In this document: one piece after another, positions 17,347 to 25,376 of the stretch | Layout: each line of letters opens with the position of its first letter | Numbering within the stretch: the first letter of the stretch is position 1 | NCBI GenBank assembly: GCA_030247555.1 | Contig: JAOTSD010000043.1 | Location: forward strand, 1 to 33,828 | DNA: 33,828 nucleotides | DNA from: Siculibacillus sp. | GTDB lineage: Bacteria; Pseudomonadota; Alphaproteobacteria; Rhizobiales; Ancalomicrobiaceae | Direction of reading: 5' to 3' | Notes under the pieces: generated by a model | The model's database searches: none | Seen by the model: the letters and a program-made list of their open reading frames with translations, nothing else | Told to the model about the DNA's origin: nothing | Translations under genes and position numbers: made by a program

Positions 17347-18995
17347 CGCGCCGCTCCTTCCCGCTCGGCCGCCATCTCGGCGAGCACGCCGCGGGCCTCG
17401 AGTTCGTCGCGCACCATGCGCTTCGGCACCTTGCCGTAGCCGGAGCGCGGCAGCGCTTCCCAGAAAACGAAGCGGCGGGGCATCTTGTAGCGCGGGATCT
17501 CGGCCGCGAGCGCCGCTGCGAGCCGACTCTCGTCGATCTTCGCGCCCTCGCGGGCGACGCAGACGGCGATCCCGACCTCGCCCCACAGCGGATCCGGCAC
17601 GCCGAGGACCGCGACTTCGGCGATCTCGGGGAAGGTCAGGATCTTCTCCTCGATCTCGCGCGGATGGATGTTGGAGCCGCCGGAGATGTACATGTCCGAG
17701 GCGCGACCGGTGATGTGGACGTAACCCTCCTCGTCGACGTGGCCGAGGTCGCCGGTGCGGAACCAGCCGTCGTGGAAGGCGTTGGCGTTGGCGTCCGGAT
17801 CTTCGTGATAGCCGGCGAAGACCGCCGGTCCGATGACGCAGATCTCGCCGGTCTCGTGCGGCCCGAGCTCGCGCCCCTCGCCGTCGCGGATCGACACCTG
17901 CATGCCGGTCCTGGGATGGCCGCAGGTGCCGAGGCGGGCGCGCGGCCCGTCGTCGAGCGTGTGCTCGCGCGCCGGCAACACCGTGATGTTGCCGGTCACC
18001 TCGCCGAGGCCGAAGTATTGGACGATCACCGGTCCGAGGGTGGCCAGTGCCCGCTTCTGGTCCTCGCGGTACATCGGCGCACCGGCGTAGATGACGTGGC
18101 GCAGGCTGGAATGGTCGTGTTCGGCGACGGAAGGGTGTTCGACCATCAGCTTGAGGATGGTCGGCACGGTGAAGAGATTGGTCACTCGGTGAAGGGCGAT
18201 CAGCCGCCACGCCTCGGCGACGTCGAACTTGTCCGAGGGCATCAGCACGGTCGGCGCACCGCGCGCCATGATGTCGAGAAAATGCACCCCCGCCCCGTGG
18301 CTGAGCGGCGCCACCACCAGCGAGGCGTCGTCCTCGGTGGTGCCCGGCAACAGGTCGGCGAGGTGATTGGTGACGACGAAGGCCATCTGGCCGTGGGTGA
18401 GCACCGCCGCCTTCGACCGCCCCGTGGTGCCGGAGGTGAAGAAGAACCAGCAGGGATCGTCGTGTTCGACCGCGCATTCGGCGATCCGCGCTCCCCGGTG
18501 GGCGGCGATGCGGGCACCGACGTCGGCCTCGCCGAAGGCGGTGTCGCGCGCCGCCTCGTCGAAGCGCCAGACGAACTCGATGCCCGGCGCCTCGGCGGCG
18601 ACGACGGCGGCGTGCTCGGGGAAGTCGCCGTGGCAGAGGAAGGCGCGGGCGCCCGAAGCGGTCGCCAGCACCGCCACTTCCTTCGGCATCAGGCGGAAGT
18701 TGGTCGGCACCCAGACCGCGCCGATCCGGAAAGTGGCGAACATCGACAGGACCATCTGCACGGTGTTCTTGGAATGGACGAGGACGCGGTCGCCCTTGCC
18801 GATGCCGCGCGCGGCGAGCGCCGTGGCGAGCGCCTCCGCCTGCGCGGCGATCTCGGTCCAGGTCCAGCGCTCGTCGCCGCGGACGAAGGCGGTGCGGTTC
18901 GGCAACCGCCGCGCCGTCTGGGTGAGGAAATGGGCGAGGTTCATCACCCGCCGCGACACCCGCGCGACGCCGCCGAGGGGGGCGCCGCCGGTCAT
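17343..18995 (-). CDS. Acyl-CoA synthetase (AMP-forming, ANL superfamily)
   Basis: A 550-residue AMP-dependent ligase that would activate a carboxylic acid to acyl-CoA through an acyl-AMP. It shows the P-loop FFFTSGTTGRSKAAVLTH, the motif YFGLGEVTGNIT, the hinge region GWFRTGDLGHVDEEGYVHIT with GRASDMYISGGSNIHP, and the C-terminal catalytic-lysine region PRSGYGKVPKR. The ATG at 18995 overlaps the thiolase stop (ATGA) and has GGAG eight bases upstream. A second ATG at 18944 (MNLAHFLTQTARRLPNRTAF) matches the usual start of the family, so the first 17 residues are uncertain. The chain length of the substrate cannot be told. With the thiolase and PPC gene it forms a compact, overlapping set. Confidence 0.88.
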   Translation of the reverse strand: MTGGAPLGGVARVSRRVMNLAHFLTQTARRLPNRTAFVRGDERWTWTEIAAQAEALATALAARGIGKGDRVLVHSKNTVQMVLSMFATFRIGAVWVPTNFRLMPKEVAVLATASGARAFLCHGDFPEHAAVVAAEAPGIEFVWRFDEAARDTAFGEADVGARIAAHRGARIAECAVEHDDPCWFFFTSGTTGRSKAAVLTHGQMAFVVTNHLADLLPGTTEDDASLVVAPLSHGAGVHFLDIMARGAPTVLMPSDKFDVAEAWRLIALHRVTNLFTVPTILKLMVEHPSVAEHDHSSLRHVIYAGAPMYREDQKRALATLGPVIVQYFGLGEVTGNITVLPAREHTLDDGPRARLGTCGHPRTGMQVSIRDGEGRELGPHETGEICVIGPAVFAGYHEDPDANANAFHDGWFRTGDLGHVDEEGYVHITGRASDMYISGGSNIHPREIEEKILTFPEIAEVAVLGVPDPLWGEVGIAVCVAREGAKIDESRLAAALAAEIPRYKMPRRFVFWEALPRSGYGKVPKRMVRDELEARGVLAEMAAEREGAAR

Positions 18996-20164
18996 CGCAC
19001 CCGCTCCAGGATGGAGACGTAACTGGCGACCGCCGCGCCGCCCATGTTGAAGACGCCGGCGAGGCGTGCGCCGTCGAGCTGCATGTCGCCGGCCTCGCCG
19101 GCGAGCTGCATCGCCGCCATGACGTGTTGCGACACGCCGGTGGCGCCGATCGGGTGGCCCTTCGATTTCAGACCGCCGGAGAGATTGACCGGCAGCCGTC
19201 CGCCGCGGCGGGTCGCGCCCTCGCGCGCCACCTTCCAGCCCTCGCCGGGGGCGGCGAGGCCCATCGCCTCGTATTCGATCATCTCGGCGATGGTGAAACA
19301 GTCGTGGGTCTCGACCAGATCGAGGTCGTCGATCGCGAGGCCGGCGGCGGCGAGCGCCCCGCGCCAGGCGCGATGGGCACCGTCGAAGGCGATCGGATCG
19401 CGGCGCGACAGCGGCAGGTGGTCGTTCGCCTGGACCCGGGCTCGGATCGCCACGGTGCGGGCGAGAGTCGCCGCCGTCTCGGCGTCGGCGACGACCAGCG
19501 CCGCGGCGCCATCGGAGACCAACGAACAGTCGGTGCGCCTCAGCGGCCCGGCGACGATAGGGTTCCTCTCCGACACCGTGTTGCAGAAGTCGAAACCGAA
19601 GTCCTTGCGCATGTGGGCGAAGGGATTGAGCACCCCGTTCTCGTGGTTCTTGGCGGCGATCATCGCCAGCTCGGCCGAGCGGTCGCCGTGACGCTGGAAA
19701 TAGTTCGCGGCGATCTTGCCGAAGATGCCGGCGAAGCCCGCGTCGACCGCCGCCTCTTCCGGCCGGTAGCAGGCGGAGAGCAGGATCTCGCCGACCTCCG
19801 CCGTCGACGTCGCCGTCATCTTCTCGGCGCCGACCACCAGCGCGATCCGCCCCCGGCCGCTCTCGATGAAGTCGAGCGCCGCGTTGAGGGCCGCGGACCC
19901 GGTGGCGCAGGCGTTCTCCAGATGCACCGCCGGCACCGGGGCGAGCTCCGGCACCGCCGCCCCCACCAGCGCCGCGTCGAAGCCCTGGCGCGAGAAGCCG
20001 TTGTTGTAGACCCCGACGGTGACGAGATCGACGTCGTCCGCGGTGACTCCGGCGTGGTCGAGGGCCGCCCCGGCGACCCGGCCGATCAGGCTCTCCACAT
20101 CCGGATCGTCGAGCTTGCCGAAGGGCGAATGGGCCCAGCCGACGATCGCGGCGTTGCGGGTCAT
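18992..20164 (-). CDS. SCP2/SCPx-type thiolase (acetyl-CoA acetyltransferase-like)
   Basis: A 390-residue thiolase-superfamily protein. The nucleophile is Cys86 in HLENACATGS. Other active-site motifs are ETHDCF and SGGLKSKGHPIGATG. The end VFNMGGAAVASYV lacks the second active-site Cys of classical thiolases, as is typical of the SCP2/SCPx group, whose members include true thiolases and proteins of unproven activity. The ATG at 20164 has a strong AGGAGG seven bases upstream, and the stop overlaps the acyl-CoA synthetase start. Likely reaction: thiolytic cleavage or condensation of a 3-ketoacyl-CoA made after activation by the neighbouring ligase. A 152 bp gap upstream makes this the probable first gene of the acyl-CoA set. 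Confidence 0.88.
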   Translation of the reverse strand: MTRNAAIVGWAHSPFGKLDDPDVESLIGRVAGAALDHAGVTADDVDLVTVGVYNNGFSRQGFDAALVGAAVPELAPVPAVHLENACATGSAALNAALDFIESGRGRIALVVGAEKMTATSTAEVGEILLSACYRPEEAAVDAGFAGIFGKIAANYFQRHGDRSAELAMIAAKNHENGVLNPFAHMRKDFGFDFCNTVSERNPIVAGPLRRTDCSLVSDGAAALVVADAETAATLARTVAIRARVQANDHLPLSRRDPIAFDGAHRAWRGALAAAGLAIDDLDLVETHDCFTIAEMIEYEAMGLAAPGEGWKVAREGATRRGGRLPVNLSGGLKSKGHPIGATGVSQHVMAAMQLAGEAGDMQLDGARLAGVFNMGGAAVASYVSILERVR

Positions 20165-20171
20165 GGCGTGT

Positions 20172-20177
20172 CCTCCT
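20172..20177 (-). promoter_or_regulatory. Ribosome-binding site of the thiolase gene
   Basis: Perfect AGGAGG on the minus strand, seven bases before the ATG at 20164. It fixes the start and marks this gene as independently and well initiated, unlike its overlapping downstream partners. Confidence 0.75.
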
Positions 20178-20316
20178 GTCGAGCCGTTCTCGGCGTCTCG
20201 CGGCCTCGCTTCGCGGCGCCCGGCCGCGACGGCCGGTCAGTTGTAGACCGGGCCGCGGGACGGCGAAAAGAGGGAAGGGGAGACGGAGGGCCCGGGCCAC
20301 GGCATCGCGGTCGCGA

Positions 20317-21039
20317 TCACTCGCGGGCGTAGCGCTTCAGGTTGGCGATCTGGGTGGCGACCGCGTCGAGGACGCCGAGCCCGAGCGGCAGCATCAGGAC
20401 CCAACCGCCGAGCCCGGCCATCCAGCCGAGACCGAGGAAGATCGGCAGCAGGCCGTCGAGCCCGGTGACGAAGCGCTCCGCCTGTTTCGCCGCGGACACC
20501 GGCCCCGCCGGGCCGCTCGGTTTCGGGTCGCGCCCGAGGGTGCCGAAGCGATAGTCGCGGGCGGCGCGGGCGAAGAGCCGCGTCCAGGCGGCCACCGCCG
20601 CCACCGCGAACCACGCTCCGCCCGCGTCGGCGCGATCGGCGGCTATGCCGACGGCGACGAAGAGGACCGCCCAGCGCACCATGTCGACCTGGAAATCGAC
20701 GTAACGCCCGAGCCAGGACGTCCGTCCGGTGAGGCGCGCCAGATCGCCGTCGGCGCAGTCGAGGAGCCCGCCGACCCAGCCGGCGAGGCCGATCAGCGGC
20801 ACCGCCGTCTCGCCCGGCAGGAGGAACGCCAGGGCGAGCATCACCGGGATCGACAGGCCGCCGGCCAGCGTCACCGCCATCGGCGTCGCCGACGTGTGGG
20901 CGAGCCCCCAGGCGAGCACCGCCGCGAAGGGCCGGTAGAAGACGACATAGGCCCAGTCGCCGCGCGCCTCTTCCCGCCAGCGTCCGGCGTACTGCTCGCC
21001 GACGAAATCGCGGAGGGAGGGAAGGGGCGGCCGCTCCAT
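20317..21039 (-). CDS. CDP-alcohol phosphatidyltransferase family protein
   Basis: A 240-residue integral membrane enzyme with the complete family signature D-G-x2-A-R-x8-G-x3-D-x3-D in LLDCADGDLARLTGRTSW followed by LGRYVDFQVD. Hydrophobic segments include AFLLPGETAVPLIGLAGWVG, WAVLFVAVGIAAD, WFAVAAVAAW and LGWMAGLGGWVLMLPLGLGV. The family transfers a phospho-alcohol between a CDP-alcohol and a second alcohol at the membrane, giving a phosphodiester. The ATG at 21039 is two bases after the stop of the nucleotidyltransferase-aminotransferase gene, with GAGAGG upstream. That neighbour looks able to make a CDP-linked amino-alcohol or phosphonate, which this enzyme could use as donor (inference). 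The acceptor is unknown. Confidence 0.88.
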   Translation of the reverse strand: MERPPLPSLRDFVGEQYAGRWREEARGDWAYVVFYRPFAAVLAWGLAHTSATPMAVTLAGGLSIPVMLALAFLLPGETAVPLIGLAGWVGGLLDCADGDLARLTGRTSWLGRYVDFQVDMVRWAVLFVAVGIAADRADAGGAWFAVAAVAAWTRLFARAARDYRFGTLGRDPKPSGPAGPVSAAKQAERFVTGLDGLLPIFLGLGWMAGLGGWVLMLPLGLGVLDAVATQIANLKRYARE

Positions 21040-21041
21040 GG

Positions 21042-22889
21042 TCAACGATCCTCTCCGGCCGCGGTGCGCATCGCGGCGATCACCCGGGCGAGCGCCCGGC
21101 ACAGGCGCGCGTCGTCGGCTTCGCCGCGCGAGGAGATGCGCAGATACTGGCGGGCATCTTCCATCGATTTGCCGGAGCAGTCCTTGACGTAGATGCCCTC
21201 GCTCTCGAGCAGCCGCAGCACCAGATCCGGCGCGTCGCCGACCGCCGGGTCGAGGCGGCAGAAGACGAAATTGGCGTCGGTCGGATGGACCGTCAGCCCG
21301 TCGATCGCCGCCAGTCCGCGCGCCAGAGCCTGCGTCTCCCGGTGCACCAGCGCGCAGGAGGTGGTGTACTCGTGGCGGAAGGCGGTGAAGAGCCGCAGGT
21401 AGGCCTCGGCGAAGGCGTTGATGTTCCAGATCGGGATGCGGCGGCGGACGCGGGCGATCTCCTCGGCGTCGGCCGAGGCCATCAGGCCGATGCGCAGACC
21501 ACCGACCCCGTGCGACTTGGAGAGGCTGAGGAGGATCGTCAGGTTCGGATGGTCGGCGAGGTCCGGCATCAGCGACGCCGCCCGGCCCTCAGCCTGGAAG
21601 TCGACGAAGGACTCGTCGAGGATCACCCGCGCCCCGATCGCCGCCGCCCCCTCGACGATGCGCAGCACGTCGGCGCGCGGCACGGCGTTGCCGGTCGGAT
21701 TGTTCGGCGTGATCAGCACGACGTGACCGGCGCCGACCGCCCGCGCCCGCTCGATCAGGGCGTCCGGATCGACGCGGAACCCGTCCGCGGCGACGAGCGG
21801 ATGGCGATGGACGAGGCCGGGGGCGACGACCGCCTCGTATTCGTTGAACGACGGCGTCGGCACCACCACCGGCCGCGTCGCGTCCGACAGCACCAGCGGG
21901 ATCAGTTCGCTGACGCCGTTGGCGATGACCAGCCGCGCCGGATCGATCTCGTAGAAGCGCCCGACGAATTCGGCGATCGGCCGTTGCGCCGACGGATATT
22001 CGCGCACGAGGAAGTCGAGCCGCGCCGCCATGTGGTCGACGACCTTCTTCGGCGGGTAATGGAAATTGTAGAGCAGGCAATGATCGACGACCGGGTAGCG
22101 CCAGTAGCCGCCGTGCCGGGTCTCGAGATGGCGGAGCCGCTCTTCGGGCGACTTCAGCCGGTATTCGGCGATGTCGTGGTCGTCGAGATTGTCGATCTCG
22201 AACCAGTCGGCGTCCGCCACCACCTCGGCAAGGAACGTCGTGAGACCGCGGTCGATCGCCTCGGCGAAGAGCGTCTCGTAGTAGGCGGAGAGGTCGGCCG
22301 CCGCGACCTTCTCGCCGAGCCGGTCGGTGAGCCAGCCGCGGGCGAAGGCGGCGGCGATGCGGTAGAAGTTGACGGTCTTGAAGTGATGGGCGCGGTGCTC
22401 GCCCGTCGGGATCTGCGTCGGCGCGGTGATGGTCGGCGGATCGCCCACCACCTCGACGCAGGCGCCGTCCATGAACCAGGTCTTCGGCGAGACCAATGCC
22501 GCGTTGGTGCCGGCGGGGCCGCGGACCAGCGGTTCGAGGACCTCCGGCCGGCAGATGATGTCGGACTCGAGCAGCAGGAAGTCCTCGTCGAAATGGTCGC
22601 GCGCCAGCCACAGCGAATAGATGTTGTTGGTGGTGCGATGGTTCTCGTTGTGGACGAAGACCAGGTCGACCCGCGGATGGGCGGCGGTCAGCTCGGCGAC
22701 GATCTGTTCGCCGAGATGCCCGGTGACCACGACGACGCGCTCGACACCGACGGCGGTCAGGTCGCCGACGAGCCGCGACAGGATGCTCTCGCCTGCGACC
22801 CGGACGAGCGGCTTGGGACGCTCCGCCGTCAGCGGGAAGAGGCGTGCGCCGGTGCCGGCGGCGAGGACGATCGCTCTACGAACAGCCAT
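21042..22889 (-). CDS. Fusion of LicC/PntC-like nucleotidyltransferase and PLP aminotransferase-fold enzyme
   Basis: A 615-residue two-domain protein. Residues 1 to about 240 are a nucleotidyltransferase: LAAGTGARLFPLTAERPKPL at 9-28 (Lys26), NNIYSLWLA at about 88-96 and LLLESDIICRP with Asp110, closing with WFEIDNLDDHDIAEYRL. The NNIYSL motif is typical of choline-phosphate (LicC) and 2-aminoethylphosphonate (PntC) cytidylyltransferases. Residues about 260-610 are a fold type I PLP enzyme of the HisC/CobD group: NGVSELIPLVL, TPNNPTGN (Asn396), LDESFVDF (Asp425) and SLSKSHGVGGLRIG with PLP lysine 458. The PLP half could transaminate a phospho-aldehyde or decarboxylate an O-phospho-amino acid; the first half would then make a CDP-amino-alcohol. 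The CDP-alcohol transferase two bases downstream supports this. Substrates are inferred. Confidence 0.83.
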   Translation of the reverse strand: MAVRRAIVLAAGTGARLFPLTAERPKPLVRVAGESILSRLVGDLTAVGVERVVVVTGHLGEQIVAELTAAHPRVDLVFVHNENHRTTNNIYSLWLARDHFDEDFLLLESDIICRPEVLEPLVRGPAGTNAALVSPKTWFMDGACVEVVGDPPTITAPTQIPTGEHRAHHFKTVNFYRIAAAFARGWLTDRLGEKVAAADLSAYYETLFAEAIDRGLTTFLAEVVADADWFEIDNLDDHDIAEYRLKSPEERLRHLETRHGGYWRYPVVDHCLLYNFHYPPKKVVDHMAARLDFLVREYPSAQRPIAEFVGRFYEIDPARLVIANGVSELIPLVLSDATRPVVVPTPSFNEYEAVVAPGLVHRHPLVAADGFRVDPDALIERARAVGAGHVVLITPNNPTGNAVPRADVLRIVEGAAAIGARVILDESFVDFQAEGRAASLMPDLADHPNLTILLSLSKSHGVGGLRIGLMASADAEEIARVRRRIPIWNINAFAEAYLRLFTAFRHEYTTSCALVHRETQALARGLAAIDGLTVHPTDANFVFCRLDPAVGDAPDLVLRLLESEGIYVKDCSGKSMEDARQYLRISSRGEADDARLCRALARVIAAMRTAAGEDR

Positions 22890-22958
22890 TCCGGGGGTGT
22901 TTCCTCATCTCTCCGGTCCCGGGGCGTTCCCTCGGGTCCGGTCGGCGCCCGTGGGGCG

Positions 22959-24215
22959 TCACAGGGTGTGCACGTGGACGATCTCGGCGGCGAGCTTCAA
23001 TCGGTCCGACCGGCCGTTGGTGTCTACGACCCGATCGAAGATCCCGTTCTCGGCGCCATCCCGATCGATCAGCAGGCTCTCGAGCGCCGGCAATCGGGCG
23101 ATGCCGTAGCCGAGGTTCTGTCCGACGAGCTTCGCCGGGTCGAGCGAGTCGTCCCAGATCGACAGGGCGAAGCCGGACTGGAGGAGCCGGCGCGCCAGAT
23201 CGACGCCGGGGCTCTCGCGCAGGTCGTCGCTGTCCGGCTTGAAGGCGAGGCCGACCATCAGCACTCGCGCAGCGGGAGCGAGCCCGGCGGTGGCGTGGGC
23301 GAAGAGGAACTCCTTGTGCGCTTCGTTGGAGCGCAGGACGTTGTCTATGATCGGCGTCGTCGCTCCGACCTCGCCGGCGATGTGCCGCAATGCCCGGACG
23401 TCCTTCGGCAGGCACGAGCCGCCGAAGGCGCCGCCCGGTCGCAGGTAGTAGGGCGAGATGTTGAGCTTGGTGTCGGCGACGAAGATCTCGTGCACGCTCG
23501 CCGCCGAGATGCCGAGCTCGAGGCACAGCCGGCCGATCTCGTTGGCGAAGGCGACCTTCAGCGCGTGGAAGGTGTTGTCGACGAACTTGGTGAACTCGGC
23601 CTCGCGAAAGCCGGTGTGGAAGGTCGGCGCCTCGAGGCCGGCGTTGAGCCGCTCCACGTTGGCCGAGGGCCGACCGTCGACCGTGCCGACGACGATCTTC
23701 GGCGGCGAGAAGAAGTCGCGGATGGCGACGGACTCGCGCAGGAACTCCGGATTGTAGACGAGTTCGACACGGTTTTGCGGATCGGGCGAGGCGGCGGCGA
23801 AGATCGGCGTCACCAGGGTCTCGATCGTCCCCGGCCTGACCGTCGAGCGATAGACGACGGTCAGCGGCACGTCCCGCGGCGACCGCAGCGCCCGGGCGAT
23901 CTGACGGGTCACTCCGGCGATGTGGCTCATGTCGTGAGAGCCGTCCGGCGCGCTCGGCGTGCCGACGCAGACGATCGCCACGTCGCGATCGTCGAGGACG
24001 TCGCCGACCTCGGTCGTCGCCCGCAGCCGTCCCGCCGCCACCGCCTCGGCGATCAGTTCGTCGAGCCCCGGCTCGGTGATCGGCGTCGCTCCGGCGTTGA
24101 CGGCCTTCACCTTCGCCTCGGCGACGTCGATGCCGACGACGTCGTGCCCCTGCCGGGTGAGGCAGGCGGCGGCCGTCAATCCGACGTAGCCGAGCCCGAA
24201 AATCGCGATCTTCAC
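22959..24215 (-). CDS. GDP-mannose/UDP-glucose 6-dehydrogenase family protein (AlgD-like)
   Basis: A 418-residue NAD-dependent sugar-nucleotide dehydrogenase that would oxidise a nucleotide sugar at C6 to a uronic acid. The NAD motif is FGLGYVG (6-12) with Asp30. The hinge segment is EFTKFVDNTFHALKVAFANE with Lys210. The catalytic Cys268 lies in GGAFGGSCLPKD. The numbering of Cys268 and the HALKVAFANE segment are closest to AlgD-type GDP-mannose dehydrogenases, but UDP-glucose cannot be excluded. The start is a GTG (24213-24215) overlapping the Stealth stop as GTGA, so the two are coupled. An AGGAGAGGG tract lies a little far upstream. The product would feed a surface polysaccharide built with the neighbouring enzymes. 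Confidence 0.88.
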   Translation of the reverse strand: MKIAIFGLGYVGLTAAACLTRQGHDVVGIDVAEAKVKAVNAGATPITEPGLDELIAEAVAAGRLRATTEVGDVLDDRDVAIVCVGTPSAPDGSHDMSHIAGVTRQIARALRSPRDVPLTVVYRSTVRPGTIETLVTPIFAAASPDPQNRVELVYNPEFLRESVAIRDFFSPPKIVVGTVDGRPSANVERLNAGLEAPTFHTGFREAEFTKFVDNTFHALKVAFANEIGRLCLELGISAASVHEIFVADTKLNISPYYLRPGGAFGGSCLPKDVRALRHIAGEVGATTPIIDNVLRSNEAHKEFLFAHATAGLAPAARVLMVGLAFKPDSDDLRESPGVDLARRLLQSGFALSIWDDSLDPAKLVGQNLGYGIARLPALESLLIDRDGAENGIFDRVVDTNGRSDRLKLAAEIVHVHTL

Positions 24216-25300
24216 TCCGGGTTCCCTCTCCTGTCGTCGTCACGGCGCTCGCCGCCCGAGCCGACCTCGTCGAGCCGGCCGAAGTGCCGCTCGAAGATCG
24301 CCCTGACCCGCCCCTGCCGGACGGCGGGCACCGTGTTGAAGCAGAGTGTCCGCGGTACGAAAAGCCCCCATCGCAGCAGCGCGAGCCGCAGCCGGATGTA
24401 GAGGTCCATGAAGACGCTCTCCTCGACGTGGGCGAAGGACAGCAGCACCGCGTCGAAGGTGCGCACCAGATGCGGATCGCGGTCGCGCAGCTCGAAGCTG
24501 TTGACCAGCGTCTGCCAGTTCAGCCCGTTGTCGTCGTCGCGGAAGCGCAGCGCCACCGCCTTCGACAGCCGGTCGCCGACCTCGGCCCAGACCCGTTCGC
24601 AGGTCGCCCGCCGCATCACGTGGAACGAGTGCTCGGGCGTGTGGACGCGCTCGAAGCCGCGTTCGTAGAGGAGCAGCGCCGTCAGGTTGACGATCCGCGT
24701 GTGCCCCTTGTGGCGTGCCGCGTCGATCCTCGCCCGCCACCGCGGCTGCACCCGGCCGCGCAGCGACAGCCGGCCGTCGACGACGAAATGCTCGCGCGGC
24801 GTCGGTCGCCAGAAGACGAAGTCGTCGTTGGCGTAGACGAAGATCTCCGACAGCCCGGGGATGCGGTGGACGAAAGGCTCGATGCTGCGGCTGGCGAAGA
24901 CCGGGAAGAGTTCGGCCGGTTGGATCTCCGGTTCCTCGACGATGCGGATGCGTGGATCGGCGAGATCGACCGGCGGCTTCTGGCCCGGCTTGACCACGAT
25001 GAAGATGTTGCGGATCCACGGGGCGAAGCGGCGCGCCGACCGGACCGACCACGAGATTTCGCCCATCTGCATCCAGCGAGCCTCGTCGCCGGTCAGTTCC
25101 GGTCGGTCGTCGCGCTTCGGAGCGTCGCCGCGATAACGACTCTTCAGCGCCCGAAAGGCCGGGTCGGCACCGTCCACCCACAGATAGACGAGGTCGATCG
25201 GCTCGCTCGCCGGCGCCTCCGGCACGTTCGGATCGGTACTGCTCATCGGCCGGGACGTCGGCTCCACCTCGGACATCGGAGAACGCGGGCCGCTCACCAT
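24212..25300 (-). CDS. Stealth-family sugar-phosphate transferase
   Basis: A 362-residue Stealth protein. Conserved region 1 is IDLVYLWVDGADPAF (about residues 35-49). Region 2 spans WMQMGEISWSVRSARRFAPW, then IRNIFIVV and IPGLSEIFVYANDDFVF. A region 3-like HTPEHSFHVMRR follows. The family, named for immune evasion, transfers hexose-1-phosphate from a nucleotide sugar to make phosphodiester-linked capsules or teichoic-like polymers, in the cytoplasm. No signal peptide is seen; the first 30 residues are Pro/Ser-rich and may be partly untranslated, since ATGs also lie at residues 9 and 19. It is the first gene of the minus-strand cluster, 76 bp after selD, and overlaps the dehydrogenase start. 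Confidence 0.85.
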   Translation of the reverse strand: MVSGPRSPMSEVEPTSRPMSSTDPNVPEAPASEPIDLVYLWVDGADPAFRALKSRYRGDAPKRDDRPELTGDEARWMQMGEISWSVRSARRFAPWIRNIFIVVKPGQKPPVDLADPRIRIVEEPEIQPAELFPVFASRSIEPFVHRIPGLSEIFVYANDDFVFWRPTPREHFVVDGRLSLRGRVQPRWRARIDAARHKGHTRIVNLTALLLYERGFERVHTPEHSFHVMRRATCERVWAEVGDRLSKAVALRFRDDDNGLNWQTLVNSFELRDRDPHLVRTFDAVLLSFAHVEESVFMDLYIRLRLALLRWGLFVPRTLCFNTVPAVRQGRVRAIFERHFGRLDEVGSGGERRDDDRRGNPE

Positions 25301-25340
25301 CGCGGGACGTTACTCCGGTTCCCGTCCGAGACCATAGGGC

Positions 25341-25373
25341 AAAACACGCAAGCCGCGCTCCGGCGCCGGCGGC
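25341..25373 (-). terminator. Possible terminator of selD
   Basis: On the minus strand, just after the selD stop, GCCGC and GCGGC arms (25373-25369 and 25356-25352) flank a GC-rich, partly self-pairing loop, followed by TTGCGTGTTTT. The T-tract is short and offset by several bases, so termination may be partial. It lies in the 76 bp gap before the Stealth gene. Confidence 0.35.
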
Positions 25374-25376
25374 CGT

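Noticed and set aside
17343-20300. 985-codon frame that seems to join a long Arg-rich N-terminus to the acyl-CoA synthetase
   Set aside because: The N-terminal part is the thiolase gene read in the wrong frame. The synthetase has its own start with GGAG at 18995.
21285-24401. 1038-codon open frame on the plus strand across two minus-strand enzyme genes
   Set aside because: It spans the intergenic gap between two well-supported genes, is rich in Arg/Gly/Asp and has no recognisable motif.
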